Of a DNA stretch of 64,000 bases, positions 53,746 to 62,849 are shown in pieces. The stretch's first letter is position 1, and each line of letters opens with the position of its first letter. The stretch covers positions 62,001 to 126,000 of the forward strand of contig CAUCLI010000001.1 in NCBI GenBank assembly GCA_958443615.1, written 5' to 3'. The position numbers and the translations under genes are program-made. This stretch comes from an uncultured Collinsella sp. Lineage in GTDB: Bacteria > Actinomycetota > Coriobacteriia > Coriobacteriales > Coriobacteriaceae. The notes under the pieces are model-generated. The model did no database searches. It was not told the origin of the DNA and saw nothing but the letters and a program-made list of their open reading frames with translations.

Positions 53746-54804
53746 GTGGAGCTTGTCAAGGATTTCAAGGATCTGTGGCGCGGAATCGCGCTGGCGCTGC
53801 TCATCTCCGTGCCGGCGTGGCTGCTCGGCAAACGGTTCGAGGTGGTTGGCGGTCCGGTATTCGCCATCCTCATCGGCATGGCGCTCGGCTTGGCGCTGCG
53901 CAACCGAGCCGGCGTGAGCGATGCGACCGCAGCGGGCATCAAGTACACGTCGAAGAAGATCTTGCAGTACGCCGTGATCCTGTTGGGCTTTGGCCTCAAC
54001 CTCGGTGAGATCGCCAAGGTCGGCGCCAGTTCGCTGCCCATCATCGTGTCCACCATCACCACATCGCTCGTCATCTCGTTCGCGCTGTGCCGCGTCATGC
54101 ACATCCCGGGCAAGATCTCGACGCTCGTCGGCGTGGGCTCCTCCATCTGCGGCGGCTCCGCGATCGCGGCGACCGCACCGGTCATCGATGCCGACGATGA
54201 GGAGATCGCGCAGGCCATCAGCGTCATCTTCCTGTTCAACATCATCGCCGCGCTCATCTTCCCCTCGCTCGGCGCCATGCTCGGCATGAGCAACGACGGA
54301 TTCGGCCTGTTCGCGGGCACCGCTGTGAACGACACGTCTTCCGTCACCGCGGCAGCGGCGGCTTGGGACGGCATGCATCCGGGTTCGAACGCGCTCGACT
54401 ACGCCACTATCGTCAAGCTCACCCGTACGCTGGCGATCATTCCGATCACCTTGGGTCTCGCGTTCTGGCAGGTTCGCCGTGACAAGCGCGCCGCTGAGGC
54501 GGGCGAGGGCGACGGCGAGGCCGCAGGCACCTTTGACATCAAGAAGATCTTCCCGTTTTTCATCATCTTCTTCGTGCTGGCGAGCGTCATCACCACCGTG
54601 TTCGCGCTGCCCGTCGCGGTGACCGCGCCGATCAAGACGCTGTCGAAGTTCTTCATCGTGATGGCGATGGCGGCGATCGGCTTCAACACCGACATCGTCA
54701 AGCTGGTCAAGACCGGTGGCAAGCCGATCTTCATGGAGCTGTGCTGCTGGGCCGGCATCACGTGCGTGAGCATCGGCATGCAGCACATGCTCGGCATCTG
54801 GTAA
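53746..54804 (+). CDS. yeiH: YeiH family putative sulfate/sulfite exporter
   Basis: A 352-residue protein of the UPF0324/YeiH family with about ten membrane helices. The conserved GVGSSICGGSAIAATAPVI near residue 131 and GTAVNDTSSVTAAAAAW near 193 are characteristic. The GTG start (MELVKDFKDLWRGIALAL) is favoured by AAAGGCGAGG; an ATG at 53716 is the alternative. Divergence from a LysR gene supports regulated export of sulfite or related anions (known pairing; function in this organism inferred). Confidence 0.88.
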   Translation: MELVKDFKDLWRGIALALLISVPAWLLGKRFEVVGGPVFAILIGMALGLALRNRAGVSDATAAGIKYTSKKILQYAVILLGFGLNLGEIAKVGASSLPIIVSTITTSLVISFALCRVMHIPGKISTLVGVGSSICGGSAIAATAPVIDADDEEIAQAISVIFLFNIIAALIFPSLGAMLGMSNDGFGLFAGTAVNDTSSVTAAAAAWDGMHPGSNALDYATIVKLTRTLAIIPITLGLAFWQVRRDKRAAEAGEGDGEAAGTFDIKKIFPFFIIFFVLASVITTVFALPVAVTAPIKTLSKFFIVMAMAAIGFNTDIVKLVKTGGKPIFMELCCWAGITCVSIGMQHMLGIW

Positions 54805-54978
54805 GCGGCGGCTGATCTCTCGGCTGGGGCTGGGCGCGACTGCGGCGCTCGGGGCCAGTGACCGAAACGCGGCGGTTGAGGGCTGGCTCCTTGGTCGCGC
54901 TCTGGGACAATGGGGGCTGATTCCCAATTGTCTGACGACCCGACGGCCCATGAGGCTCGGTCGGTTGCGGAGGGCGCC

Positions 54979-56679
54979 ATGCAGAAAAGACCTTCGGATT
55001 CCAGTCAAAAACCGACGTACCGCCGCGCCCCCAAGACGCCGCGCCCCGCGACCCCTGGGCCCCGTCCGGCGGGCGCGTCCCATGCCCGGCCTGCTCGCGC
55101 TGCCCATCCGACTGGGCCCGTCGCGGTGGGGCGTCATCCCGGCGCGGCGCCTCGTGGCAGCAGCCCGCATGCGCCGCACGGTGCGGACCGAGTCGGCCGG
55201 CCCAAACAGGGCCACCGCCCTGTCTCGCGCCCGGCTTCCGGTGCCGCGCACCTTCCGACCCGCACCGCGCCGCGCCGCCCGGTACCTCGCCCCATATCCG
55301 GCGTTCCCCGCAGGCTCGTGATTCCCGCCCTCGGCGCCCTTGCCGTCGCGTTTATCGCGTTCGCGGTCGTCCCCGCCGTGGGCGGCCTGTTCTCCAACAG
55401 TCGAAACGACACGACGACTCCGGGGGAGGGCCAGTCCGTCGCTGTGTGGGGCGCCCCGCGCGCCGCACTCGTCGACGAGCTCGGGGCCGTTGGGGCGAAT
55501 GTCGCCGCGCAGGCGGCCAATCCTCCCCGCTACCTCGACCTCGGCACGACGGATACCGGTAGCGGCCGTGTGAGTTTCTCCGCCGTTGGCGACAACCTCT
55601 ATAACGAGAACCTCCTCGAGATCGCCGATGCCGCCGCCGGTGCCGTGGGCGATGACGAGTACGCCTTCGACGGCTTCTATCGCAAGATCAAGAAGAAGGT
55701 CGCGTCGTACGACATCTCCTTCGTGAACCAAGAAACCACCCTCGGTGGGCCCGATCGCTACGGTTACAACGGTTATCCCAGCTACAATACGCCGGATTCG
55801 CTTGCAAAAGCCGTGGCCGGGGTCGGATGGGACGTGGTGAACACCAATAGCAACCACACGTACGACACTTGGGTGCCGGCGATCGAGCATGCGCAGGGGG
55901 TGTGGAGCGAGCTTGACGACAAGCTGCTTACGATCGGCAGCTTCGCCAGCGAAGCCGACCGGCAGGCCCCGCGGATCGTGTCGTGCAACGGCCTGCGCAT
56001 CGCGTTCCTCTCGTACAGCTACGGCCAGAACGGCTATACCCAGGCGGACCTCCCGAACGCCTATTTCGCCGTTCCCTATGACGCGAAGGTCATGAGGCAG
56101 GACGTCGAGCGCACCCGCCAGTTCGCCGACGCCGTCGTGGTTTACCTGCATGCGGGAACCGAGTATGAAAACGAGCCGAGCGACATCCAGCGCGCATGGG
56201 CGCAGGAATGCGTCGACGCGGGTGCCGACCTTGTGATCGGCAGCCATGTGCATGTGATTCAGTCCATGGAATGGCTGACCGCCCCCGATGGCCAGAACGT
56301 GCTCGCCGTATATGGGTTGGGTGATTTCCTGTCCGGGTATCACAACAACCCGGATACGATCATGTCCGGCATGTTCAGCTGCACGTTCGAGCGCGCGGGT
56401 GGTGGCGAGGGCGCCGTCGGCACCGATGTCGGAAAGGCCGATGAGCCCGCTGCAGCCGAGCCCTCGGTGCCCCAGCGCCGCGTGCGCGTGGCAGAGGTGA
56501 AGTGGACCCCGCTCATCGAGCATTGGGAGAACGGTGACAGCACCGTGCGCACCGTGAAGGGCTACACGGACGAGGAAGCGCGCGCCAACGAGCTGCTCGC
56601 CGGCCTGCCGGATCCCCTGGGCTGGATTCGCGACACCACGAACAGGGTCATCGGCGAGGACTTCGAAATCGACATGTAG
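54979..56679 (+). CDS. CapA-like metallophosphatase-fold surface protein
   Basis: A 566-residue protein of the CapA/PgsA family, associated with poly-gamma-glutamate or related capsule synthesis. The first ~110 residues are Pro/Arg/His-rich and cytoplasmic, one helix (VIPALGALAVAFIAFAVVPAV, in parts) crosses the membrane, and the catalytic-like domain outside shows FSAVGDNLYNENLLE, FVNQETTLGG, NTNSNHTYD, VVYLHAGTEY and GSHVHVIQSMEWL followed by GLGDFLSGYHNN, which match the metal-binding layout. The ATG at 54979 follows CGGAGGGC. No capB/capC partner is adjacent, so the polymer is unknown. Confidence 0.87.
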   Translation: MQKRPSDSSQKPTYRRAPKTPRPATPGPRPAGASHARPARAAHPTGPVAVGRHPGAAPRGSSPHAPHGADRVGRPKQGHRPVSRPASGAAHLPTRTAPRRPVPRPISGVPRRLVIPALGALAVAFIAFAVVPAVGGLFSNSRNDTTTPGEGQSVAVWGAPRAALVDELGAVGANVAAQAANPPRYLDLGTTDTGSGRVSFSAVGDNLYNENLLEIADAAAGAVGDDEYAFDGFYRKIKKKVASYDISFVNQETTLGGPDRYGYNGYPSYNTPDSLAKAVAGVGWDVVNTNSNHTYDTWVPAIEHAQGVWSELDDKLLTIGSFASEADRQAPRIVSCNGLRIAFLSYSYGQNGYTQADLPNAYFAVPYDAKVMRQDVERTRQFADAVVVYLHAGTEYENEPSDIQRAWAQECVDAGADLVIGSHVHVIQSMEWLTAPDGQNVLAVYGLGDFLSGYHNNPDTIMSGMFSCTFERAGGGEGAVGTDVGKADEPAAAEPSVPQRRVRVAEVKWTPLIEHWENGDSTVRTVKGYTDEEARANELLAGLPDPLGWIRDTTNRVIGEDFEIDM

Positions 56680-56703
56680 CCTCGGACGGCCCCCGTGCTC
56701 GTC

Positions 56704-56729
56704 GCCGCCTCATCGGCTTGCGAGGCGGC
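56704..56729 (+). terminator. Weak terminator-like hairpin after the CapA-like gene
   Basis: GCCGCCTC pairs with GAGGCGGC 25 nt after the stop codon, without a T-run. Low support. Confidence 0.3.
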
Positions 56730-56914
56730 CCCCAATCCGCCGTCTGAGAGGGTTATTCAAGAAGCTCGAGCCGATATGCATGCCGCTGCTCGAACAAAAT
56801 GGCCGCCCACCAAGTTTTACTCGCAATATAGGTATAAGGCGGGAAAGATGGAACTATCGGTTATGCACGCGCCCGGCTATTGGGTGCCGGGTGCCCGACA
56901 GATAGGAGCCAATC

Positions 56915-57295
56915 ATGGGAATGAAGGCTGATCAGGAGATCTCCTTGGATTTCGAGGGGCTTTTGTCCTACCTCCGCTCTAAGACGCGCGTGTTCATGGA
57001 CGTTGACGGCCATGAGTACTACGTCACCCACACCGATGGGTACTGGCGCGTGCAGGACTGCGAGCAGTTGAATGACAAAGGCCGCTTCGTCGATTGCTCC
57101 GAACTTGTGACCACCTTGCCCGAGCTGGTCGAGCTGCCCTGGCTCGACGGCAAGAGCGTGCACGACCTCGCCGCGGGCGCCACGTTCTACGAGTCCATCC
57201 AGGAGGGCTGGGTGCGCCCCGGCACTGAGCCCGTTGAGGCCGAGGAGCCCGTCGAGGTCGAGGGGGCCGTCGAGGAGGAGCCTGCGGAGGAGTAG
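56915..57295 (+). CDS. Small acidic protein of unknown function
   Basis: A 126-residue soluble protein I do not recognise. Residues ~10-100 look folded (FEGLLSYLRSKTRVFMDVDG, YYVTHTDGYWRVQDCEQLND) and the last ~25 are a Glu/Val/Pro tail. The ATG follows GATAGGAGCC, a clear site. It stands alone: 235 nt after the CapA-like gene and 48 nt before a terminator. Confidence 0.7.
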   Translation: MGMKADQEISLDFEGLLSYLRSKTRVFMDVDGHEYYVTHTDGYWRVQDCEQLNDKGRFVDCSELVTTLPELVELPWLDGKSVHDLAAGATFYESIQEGWVRPGTEPVEAEEPVEVEGAVEEEPAEE

Positions 57296-57343
57296 CCCGC
57301 TGAAGCGCAGCCGTGCGCTGCGCGAACAATTCATTGCGCTTGC

Positions 57344-57371
57344 AGGGGTCGCCGTCGGGCGGCCCCTTTCT
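57344..57371 (+). terminator. Terminator of the small acidic protein gene
   Basis: AGGGGTCGCC pairs with GGCGGCCCCT (one G-U) around GTCG and is followed by a T-rich TTCTTCTT stretch. Confidence 0.82.
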
Positions 57372-57468
57372 TCTTGTTGAACGGTCTTGCGACGGCGAGC
57401 GAGGCGTGTGCCTGCCGAAGAACCGGTTGCGATAGGACTTACGGGGCGGCCGAAAGTCGTTTGAAAGA

Positions 57469-57511
57469 GGTCGCAGAATGCCAGGCTGCAGCAGCCCGGC
57501 ATTTTGCGACC
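57469..57511. repeat. 18-bp hairpin upstream of the ABC exporter pair
   Basis: Arms at 57469-57486 and 57494-57511 pair over 18 positions with one G-U and one mismatch around TGCAGCA. It lies ~150 nt before the exporter genes, after the preceding terminator, so it may be an mRNA leader structure or a dispersed palindrome. Nothing else is seen in this 290-nt gap. Confidence 0.5.
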
Positions 57512-57660
57512 ATTCTTCCAGCCGAATTTTCCCGGCCGGTGGGCCGATGCAAATTGAGAGGCCTGTCGTCAAGCGGGATGCCCGGTTGTTCAGGTAGGAT
57601 TGGTATCGACTAGAGGTGTGCATGTCTGGCTGCGGGGGTGGCCGGGAGGGGAGCGTGCGT

Positions 57661-59490
57661 ATGAGACTGTTGTTGCGGACCATCAAACCGTATAAGGCCC
57701 TCGTCGTGGCGACGCTTGCAGCGTTGCTGCTGGACGTAGCGGGCACGCTGTACGTTCCCACCATGCTCGCCGGCATGATCAATCAGGGGGTCACGAGCGG
57801 CAACACGGATTTCATCATCGGTCAGGGGATCAAGATGCTCGTCGCATGCTGCTGCGCGAGCGGCGGCGCCCTGCTGGGGAATTACCTGTGCGCCCGGCTG
57901 GCCTCTTATGTGGGCCGCGATATCCGCAACGCCGTGTACGATGCCTCGCTCGCCTACTCGGGCGGAGACTTCGAGGAGTTCGGCACCGGCTCCATGATCA
58001 CCCGCACCTTAAACGATGTGAACGTCATCCAGCAGACGGTCATGCTCGCCACCCAGGCCATGCTGCCGGTGCCCATCATCTGCGTCATGGGCACGGTGCT
58101 GTCCTTCCGCGTTGACGCGCAGATGGGCGCCATGATGCTCGCGGTGGTCTCCGTGGTCATGGTGTTCGCCGTGATCGCGGTGCGTCGCGCCGCCCCGATC
58201 TTCGAGAAGATGCAGGGCTTCATCGACCGCATGAACGTGGTCCTGCGTGAGAACATCATCGGCGTCCGCGTGATTCGCGCCTTTGGCAAAGAACGCCACG
58301 AGGAGGGTCGCATGGGCCGCGTGTTCACCGATTACGCCGATGCGGCGATCAAGGTGAACTGGATCTTCGCAGGCGTGGACTGCTTCAGCTTCTGCCTCAT
58401 GAACATCGCCGAGGTGCTGCTCATGTGGCTCGGCGGCAACCGCGTGGGTGCGCATGCCATGCAGATCGGCAACATCTCCGCGGTGGTCGAGTACGCGATG
58501 CTCATCATGTTCTACATCATGATGGCGCAATTCGTGGCGCTCATGGTGCCGCGCGCCATCGTGTGCCTGCAACGCTGCGCCGAGGTGATCGAGAAGAAGC
58601 CGAGCATCGTCGACGGTGCCGGGGGCTCGTCATCGGCACCGAGGGAAGACGCGGCGGCGGGCGTTCGGGCCGAGGCTCATACGGGGACGGACGCTCGGGC
58701 CGAGGCCGATGCGGCGACGGGCGTTCAGTCCGAGGCCGATGCGCCCGCATCCGCCGATGCCGTCGCCTCGTTCGACCGCGTCTCATTCCGTTTCGCCGAT
58801 GCCGACGAGGACACCTTGCACGACATCGACTTCTCCTGTCGCCGCGGCGAGACCACGGCGATCATCGGGTCGACGGGCTCGGGCAAGTCGACCATCGCAA
58901 AGATGCTGCTGCGCCTGCACGACGTCACGGAAGGCTCGGTGCGCTTCTCCGGCGTCGACGTGCGCGACATGACCCAGCACGACCTGCGCGAGCGCATCGC
59001 CTACGTGCCGCAGAAGGCATGGTTGTTCTCGGGTACCATCGCGAGCAACCTGCGCGACGGCTGCGCGGACGCGACGGAGGTCGAGATGCGCCACGCCCTC
59101 GATGTCGCCCAGTCGGATTTCGTGTGGGGCCTGCCCGAGCGCCTGGACGCGCCCGTGGCCCAAGGGGGCACGAATTTCTCCGGCGGCCAGCGCCAGCGCG
59201 TCGCCATCGCCCGCGCCCTCATGAAGCGCGCGGACCTCTATATCTTCGATGACAGCTTCTCCGCCCTCGATTTCAAGACCGACGCCGCCCTGCGCCGCGC
59301 CCTCAGGCCCGAGACGCGGGACGCCGCGGTGCTCATCATCGCCCAGCGCATCAACACCATCCTGCATGCCGACCAGGTCATCGTGCTCAAGGACGGCCGC
59401 ATCGCGGGCAAGGGCACGCATGAGGAGCTCATGGAAAGGTGCGAGGTGTATCGAGAGATCGCCGAGAGCCAGATGAAGGGAGGCGAGTAG
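57661..59490 (+). CDS. ABC exporter half, degenerate ATPase site partner
   Basis: A 609-residue exporter half with six helices (about residues 1-310) and an ATPase domain: Walker A GSTGSGKST, signature NFSGGQRQRVAIARAL. Walker B is YIFDDSFSALD, where the catalytic Glu is replaced by Asp, typical of the weak site in heterodimeric exporters. Between the two domains lies a ~45-residue Ala/Glu/Asp repeat linker (GVRAEAHTGTDARAEADA). The ATG at 57661 follows GGGAGGGGAG; upstream in-frame starts are less well placed. The next gene begins 1 nt after its stop. Confidence 0.92.
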   Translation: MRLLLRTIKPYKALVVATLAALLLDVAGTLYVPTMLAGMINQGVTSGNTDFIIGQGIKMLVACCCASGGALLGNYLCARLASYVGRDIRNAVYDASLAYSGGDFEEFGTGSMITRTLNDVNVIQQTVMLATQAMLPVPIICVMGTVLSFRVDAQMGAMMLAVVSVVMVFAVIAVRRAAPIFEKMQGFIDRMNVVLRENIIGVRVIRAFGKERHEEGRMGRVFTDYADAAIKVNWIFAGVDCFSFCLMNIAEVLLMWLGGNRVGAHAMQIGNISAVVEYAMLIMFYIMMAQFVALMVPRAIVCLQRCAEVIEKKPSIVDGAGGSSSAPREDAAAGVRAEAHTGTDARAEADAATGVQSEADAPASADAVASFDRVSFRFADADEDTLHDIDFSCRRGETTAIIGSTGSGKSTIAKMLLRLHDVTEGSVRFSGVDVRDMTQHDLRERIAYVPQKAWLFSGTIASNLRDGCADATEVEMRHALDVAQSDFVWGLPERLDAPVAQGGTNFSGGQRQRVAIARALMKRADLYIFDDSFSALDFKTDAALRRALRPETRDAAVLIIAQRINTILHADQVIVLKDGRIAGKGTHEELMERCEVYREIAESQMKGGE

Positions 59491-59491
59491 C

Positions 59492-61417
59492 ATGGCGTGG
59501 GATAAGAAGAAGCGCGACGACGGCGCGGACGAGCTGTTCTCCGATAACGCGCGCATCGAGCGCGAGCGCAAGCAAGGCGCCATCGACGACGCGCAGGCCA
59601 TGGCCGACGCCTCCGGCACGCCCGAGGAGGAGCTCGAGGTGCCCAAGGACACATGGGGGACGGTGCGGCGCTTGTGGTCCGCAGCGGCGGGTGAGCGCTG
59701 GCGCTTCGGCGTGGTGATCGCCGCCATCCTCGTGTACACGGGCTTCCATGTGGCGGCACCCGCGTACAGCGCGCACGTCATCGACGTGCTGTGGGCCAAC
59801 ATCCAGGCCGCGTTCGCCGAGGGCCGCGCCTTCACGGTGGGCTGGGAGACCGGCGGCCGCGAGCTCGCCATCTACTTCGGCATCTGGACGGGCGCCTGCG
59901 CGCTGTACTCCGTGCAGTGCTTCGTCATGGCCGGCTTTGCCGAGAAGCTCAACCTCTCGCTGCGTACGAGCATCGCGGAGAAGCTCAGCCGCCTGCCGCT
60001 GAAGTTCTACGACGGACACAAGCCCGGCGAGGTGGTGAGCCGCGCCACGAACGACCTGGACAAGATGTCGGAGGTGCTGCAGACCGGCCTGCTCAAGCTC
60101 ATGAGCGCGGTGGGCACCATCATCGGCGCGCTCTACATGATGCTGCGCTACAGCGTGCTGCTCACCGCGATCTTCCTCTTGTTCGCCTTCGTGTCGACCC
60201 TCATCACCAAGGGCGTGTCGAAGTGGACGCTCAAGCTCGCGGCCGAGCGCCAGCGCTACGTGGGTGAGCTCACCGCGACGGTGGAGGAGGCCTACTCGGG
60301 ACGCCTCATCATCAAGAGCTTCAACCGCGAGGAGGCGAGCTCGGCGGGCGTGCACGAGCTGTCCGACAAGCTCGCCCGCGCCAGCCGTCGCGCGGACTTC
60401 GCCACCAACGCCATCAGCCCGTTGATCCGCTTCATCATCCGCCTGGCACAGGTGCTGATCGCCGTGGTGGCGGGCGGCATGCTGGTGGGCGGTCAGATCA
60501 CCATCGGTGTGTTCCAGGCCTTCTTCCAGTACATCCATCAAGCGTCCGAGCCGCTCACGCAGCTGTCGTTCACCATCAACACGCTGCAAAACGCGCTTGC
60601 CAGCGTCGAGCGCGTGTTCGACATCCTGGACGAGGAGGAGGTCGAGCCCGACCCGGAGCCAAAGATGGCCGCGCAGCTGCCCGCCGCGGTGGAGGGCCGC
60701 GTGGACTTCACCCGCGTGCGGTTTGGCTACGACCCGGAAAACCCGCTCATGCGCGACGTGACGTTCCATGTGAAACCCGGGCAGAAGGTCGCCATCGTGG
60801 GTGCGACGGGCGCCGGCAAGACCACGCTCATCAACCTGCTCATGCGCTTTTACGAGATCGGCGGCGGCGCGATCGAGCTCGACGGGGTGGACACCCATGC
60901 GATGGCCCGTCCCGACCTGCGGGCGAACTTCGGCATGGTGCTGCAGGACGCGTGGCTGTTCGATGGCACGATCGCCGAGAACATCGCCTACGGCCGCCCC
61001 GACGCCACGCGCGAGGAAATCGTGCGTGCGGCCAAGATGGCGCACGTGGACCACTTCGTCCGCACGATGCCGCAGGGTTACGACACACATATCGAGAACG
61101 ATGCGGAGAGCATCAGTCAGGGGCAGCGCCAGCTGCTCACCATCGCGCGCGTCATTCTGTGCGACCCGAAGATTCTCATCCTGGACGAGGCGACGTCGAG
61201 CGTGGACACGCGCACGGAGCGCGATATCGTCCAGGCGATGGAGACGCTCATGCACGGTCGCACCAGCTTCGTGATCGCGCATCGCCTGAGCACGATCGTC
61301 GATGCCGACCTGATCTTGCACATGCGCGCCGGCACCATCATCGAGCAGGGCACGCACGAGGAGCTCCTCGCCGAGAACGGCCCGTATGCGGAGTTGTATC
61401 GCAGCCAGTTCGCGTAA
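59492..61417 (+). CDS. ABC exporter half, catalytically complete partner
   Basis: A 641-residue exporter half. An ~65-residue charged cytoplasmic start precedes six helices; the ATPase domain has Walker A GATGAGKTT near 437, a modified signature ESISQGQRQLLTIARVI and a canonical Walker B ILILDEATSSVD. The partner has a consensus signature and a weak Walker B, so the composite sites are one competent and one degenerate, as in TM287/288-like heterodimers. GGAGGCGAG lies before the ATG and overlaps the upstream gene. The cargo is unknown. Confidence 0.93.
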   Translation: MAWDKKKRDDGADELFSDNARIERERKQGAIDDAQAMADASGTPEEELEVPKDTWGTVRRLWSAAAGERWRFGVVIAAILVYTGFHVAAPAYSAHVIDVLWANIQAAFAEGRAFTVGWETGGRELAIYFGIWTGACALYSVQCFVMAGFAEKLNLSLRTSIAEKLSRLPLKFYDGHKPGEVVSRATNDLDKMSEVLQTGLLKLMSAVGTIIGALYMMLRYSVLLTAIFLLFAFVSTLITKGVSKWTLKLAAERQRYVGELTATVEEAYSGRLIIKSFNREEASSAGVHELSDKLARASRRADFATNAISPLIRFIIRLAQVLIAVVAGGMLVGGQITIGVFQAFFQYIHQASEPLTQLSFTINTLQNALASVERVFDILDEEEVEPDPEPKMAAQLPAAVEGRVDFTRVRFGYDPENPLMRDVTFHVKPGQKVAIVGATGAGKTTLINLLMRFYEIGGGAIELDGVDTHAMARPDLRANFGMVLQDAWLFDGTIAENIAYGRPDATREEIVRAAKMAHVDHFVRTMPQGYDTHIENDAESISQGQRQLLTIARVILCDPKILILDEATSSVDTRTERDIVQAMETLMHGRTSFVIAHRLSTIVDADLILHMRAGTIIEQGTHEELLAENGPYAELYRSQFA

Positions 61418-61450
61418 GGGGAGAGCCCCTCGCGCGGCCGCTCAATCGGG

Positions 61451-61514
61451 GGTGGGTGCAAATCGCTCGTTTTCTTATCGCCGCAACGTGCGAAGCGAGC
61501 AATTTGAACCCGCC
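61451..61514. repeat. Long palindrome of the GGGTGCAAAT family
   Basis: Arms 61451-61469 and 61496-61514 pair at 16 of 19 positions around a 26-nt centre. The arm contains GGGTGCAAAT, shared with the repeats at 23.6 and 52.6 kb. It lies 33 nt after the exporter operon and could also act as its 3' stem. Confidence 0.7.
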
Positions 61515-61667
61515 CCGCTTGCTCTTGCGCCGCAGGAGGGTTACGCCAACCGAAGGTGAATTGAGACCATTGATGGTCGAACGGTTCTCCCGCGCCGTTT
61601 ACCGAAACGAAAATCATTACAACCCCAGCTTGAAAGCGTAAGGGGCCGCACATCACGAAATGAGCCA

Positions 61668-61751
61668 TTGTAAAGTTCTACCTGCAGAAATAATCATCCT
61701 GTAATACTTTTTTACAAATTAATAACCCATCTACCTGCGCCTATGTAATAT
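61668..61751 (+). promoter_or_regulatory. Putative control region of the mannose PTS operon
   Basis: TCTACCTGC occurs twice, at 61677 and 61730, 53 bp apart (about five helical turns). TTGTAAA (61668-61674) and TTTACAA (61711-61717) form an inverted repeat. TAATAT (61746-61751) may be the -10, with no good -35, which suggests an activator. The 61515-61667 stretch upstream shows no gene. Confidence 0.4.
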
Positions 61752-61846
61752 CTTCCCTGTTCGACGAAGGGTTGAATAACGAGGGCGAGCGGCATACCAT
61801 TTCTCATGTTGTGTTCAAGTCGTGTAACAACAGAGGAGGTTGTGTG

Positions 61847-62839
61847 ATGGTAAGTATCGTTTTGGCAAGCCACGGTGACTTGGCGGAGGGTCTGAAGATG
61901 ACCGGTTCCATGGTCTTCGGTGATCAGCCCAACGTCGCCACGGTTTCCCTCATGCCGAGCATGGGTCCGGATGACTTCCGCCAGAAGGTGGAAGAGGCGG
62001 TCGCTTCCTTCGACGATCCCGAGGACGTCCTGTTCCTCGTCGATCTGTGGGGCGGCACCCCGTTCAACCAGATCAGCGGTCTGTTTGACGCCCACCCCAA
62101 CTGGGCGATCCTGACCGGCGTGAACCTGCCGATGCTCGTCGAGGTGTACACCGCTCGCTTCGACGCGTCCAAGTCGGCCCACGATATCGCCAAGCACGTC
62201 ATTTCCGAGGCCCGCGCCGGCGTTCGCGTCAAGCCCGAGTCTCTCGAGCCCGAGGAGGCCAAGCCGGCTGCCGCGGCAGCCCCGGTCGTCTCCCAGGGTG
62301 CGATTCCGGAGGGGACCGTCCTCGGTGACGGGCACATCAAGTTCGTGCTCGCCCGTGTGGACACGCGTCTGCTCCACGGCCAGGTGGCGACCACCTTGAC
62401 CAAGATGACCAAGCCCGACCGCATCATCGTCGTGTCCGACGCCGTTTCCCACGACGACCTGCGCAAGTCCATGATCATGGAGGCCGCGCCTCCCGGAGTG
62501 AAGGCTCACGTCGTCCCCGTCCAGAAGATGATCGACGTCGCGAAGGACCCGCGTTTCGGCGCCACCAAGGCCATGCTGCTTTTCGAGACCCCGCAGGATT
62601 TGCTCCGCGCGGTCGAGGGCGGTGTGGACATCAAGGAGGTCAACCTCGGTTCCATGGCCCACTCCGTGGGCAAGGTCGTCGTGACCAATGCCATCGCCAT
62701 GGACAACGACGACGTTGAGACGCTCGAGAAGCTCGCCGCCAAGGGCATCACCTTCGACATCCGCAAGGTCCCGGCTGATTCCGCCGAGTCCTTCGACGCG
62801 ATGATCAAGAAGGCCAAGTCCGAGCTGGCCGTCCAGTAA
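61847..62839 (+). CDS. manX: PTS mannose-family IIAB component
   Basis: A 330-residue phosphotransfer protein of the mannose/fructose/sorbose PTS. The IIA domain (1-~140) has the phosphorylatable His in LASHGDLAEG (His9) and DLWGGTPFN; an Ala/Pro/Glu linker (~145-165) leads to IIB with its active His in VDTRLLHGQVATT near residue 182. The ATG follows AGAGGAGG. It is the first of three genes IIAB-IIC-IID. Sugar specificity is presumably mannose, glucose or amino sugars but is not readable from sequence alone. Confidence 0.94.
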   Translation: MVSIVLASHGDLAEGLKMTGSMVFGDQPNVATVSLMPSMGPDDFRQKVEEAVASFDDPEDVLFLVDLWGGTPFNQISGLFDAHPNWAILTGVNLPMLVEVYTARFDASKSAHDIAKHVISEARAGVRVKPESLEPEEAKPAAAAAPVVSQGAIPEGTVLGDGHIKFVLARVDTRLLHGQVATTLTKMTKPDRIIVVSDAVSHDDLRKSMIMEAAPPGVKAHVVPVQKMIDVAKDPRFGATKAMLLFETPQDLLRAVEGGVDIKEVNLGSMAHSVGKVVVTNAIAMDNDDVETLEKLAAKGITFDIRKVPADSAESFDAMIKKAKSELAVQ

Positions 62840-62849
62840 AGGAGGGAAT

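Noticed and set aside
59429..61357. Antisense open frame opposite the second ABC exporter half
   Set aside because: Shadow of a GC-rich gene; composition is not protein-like.
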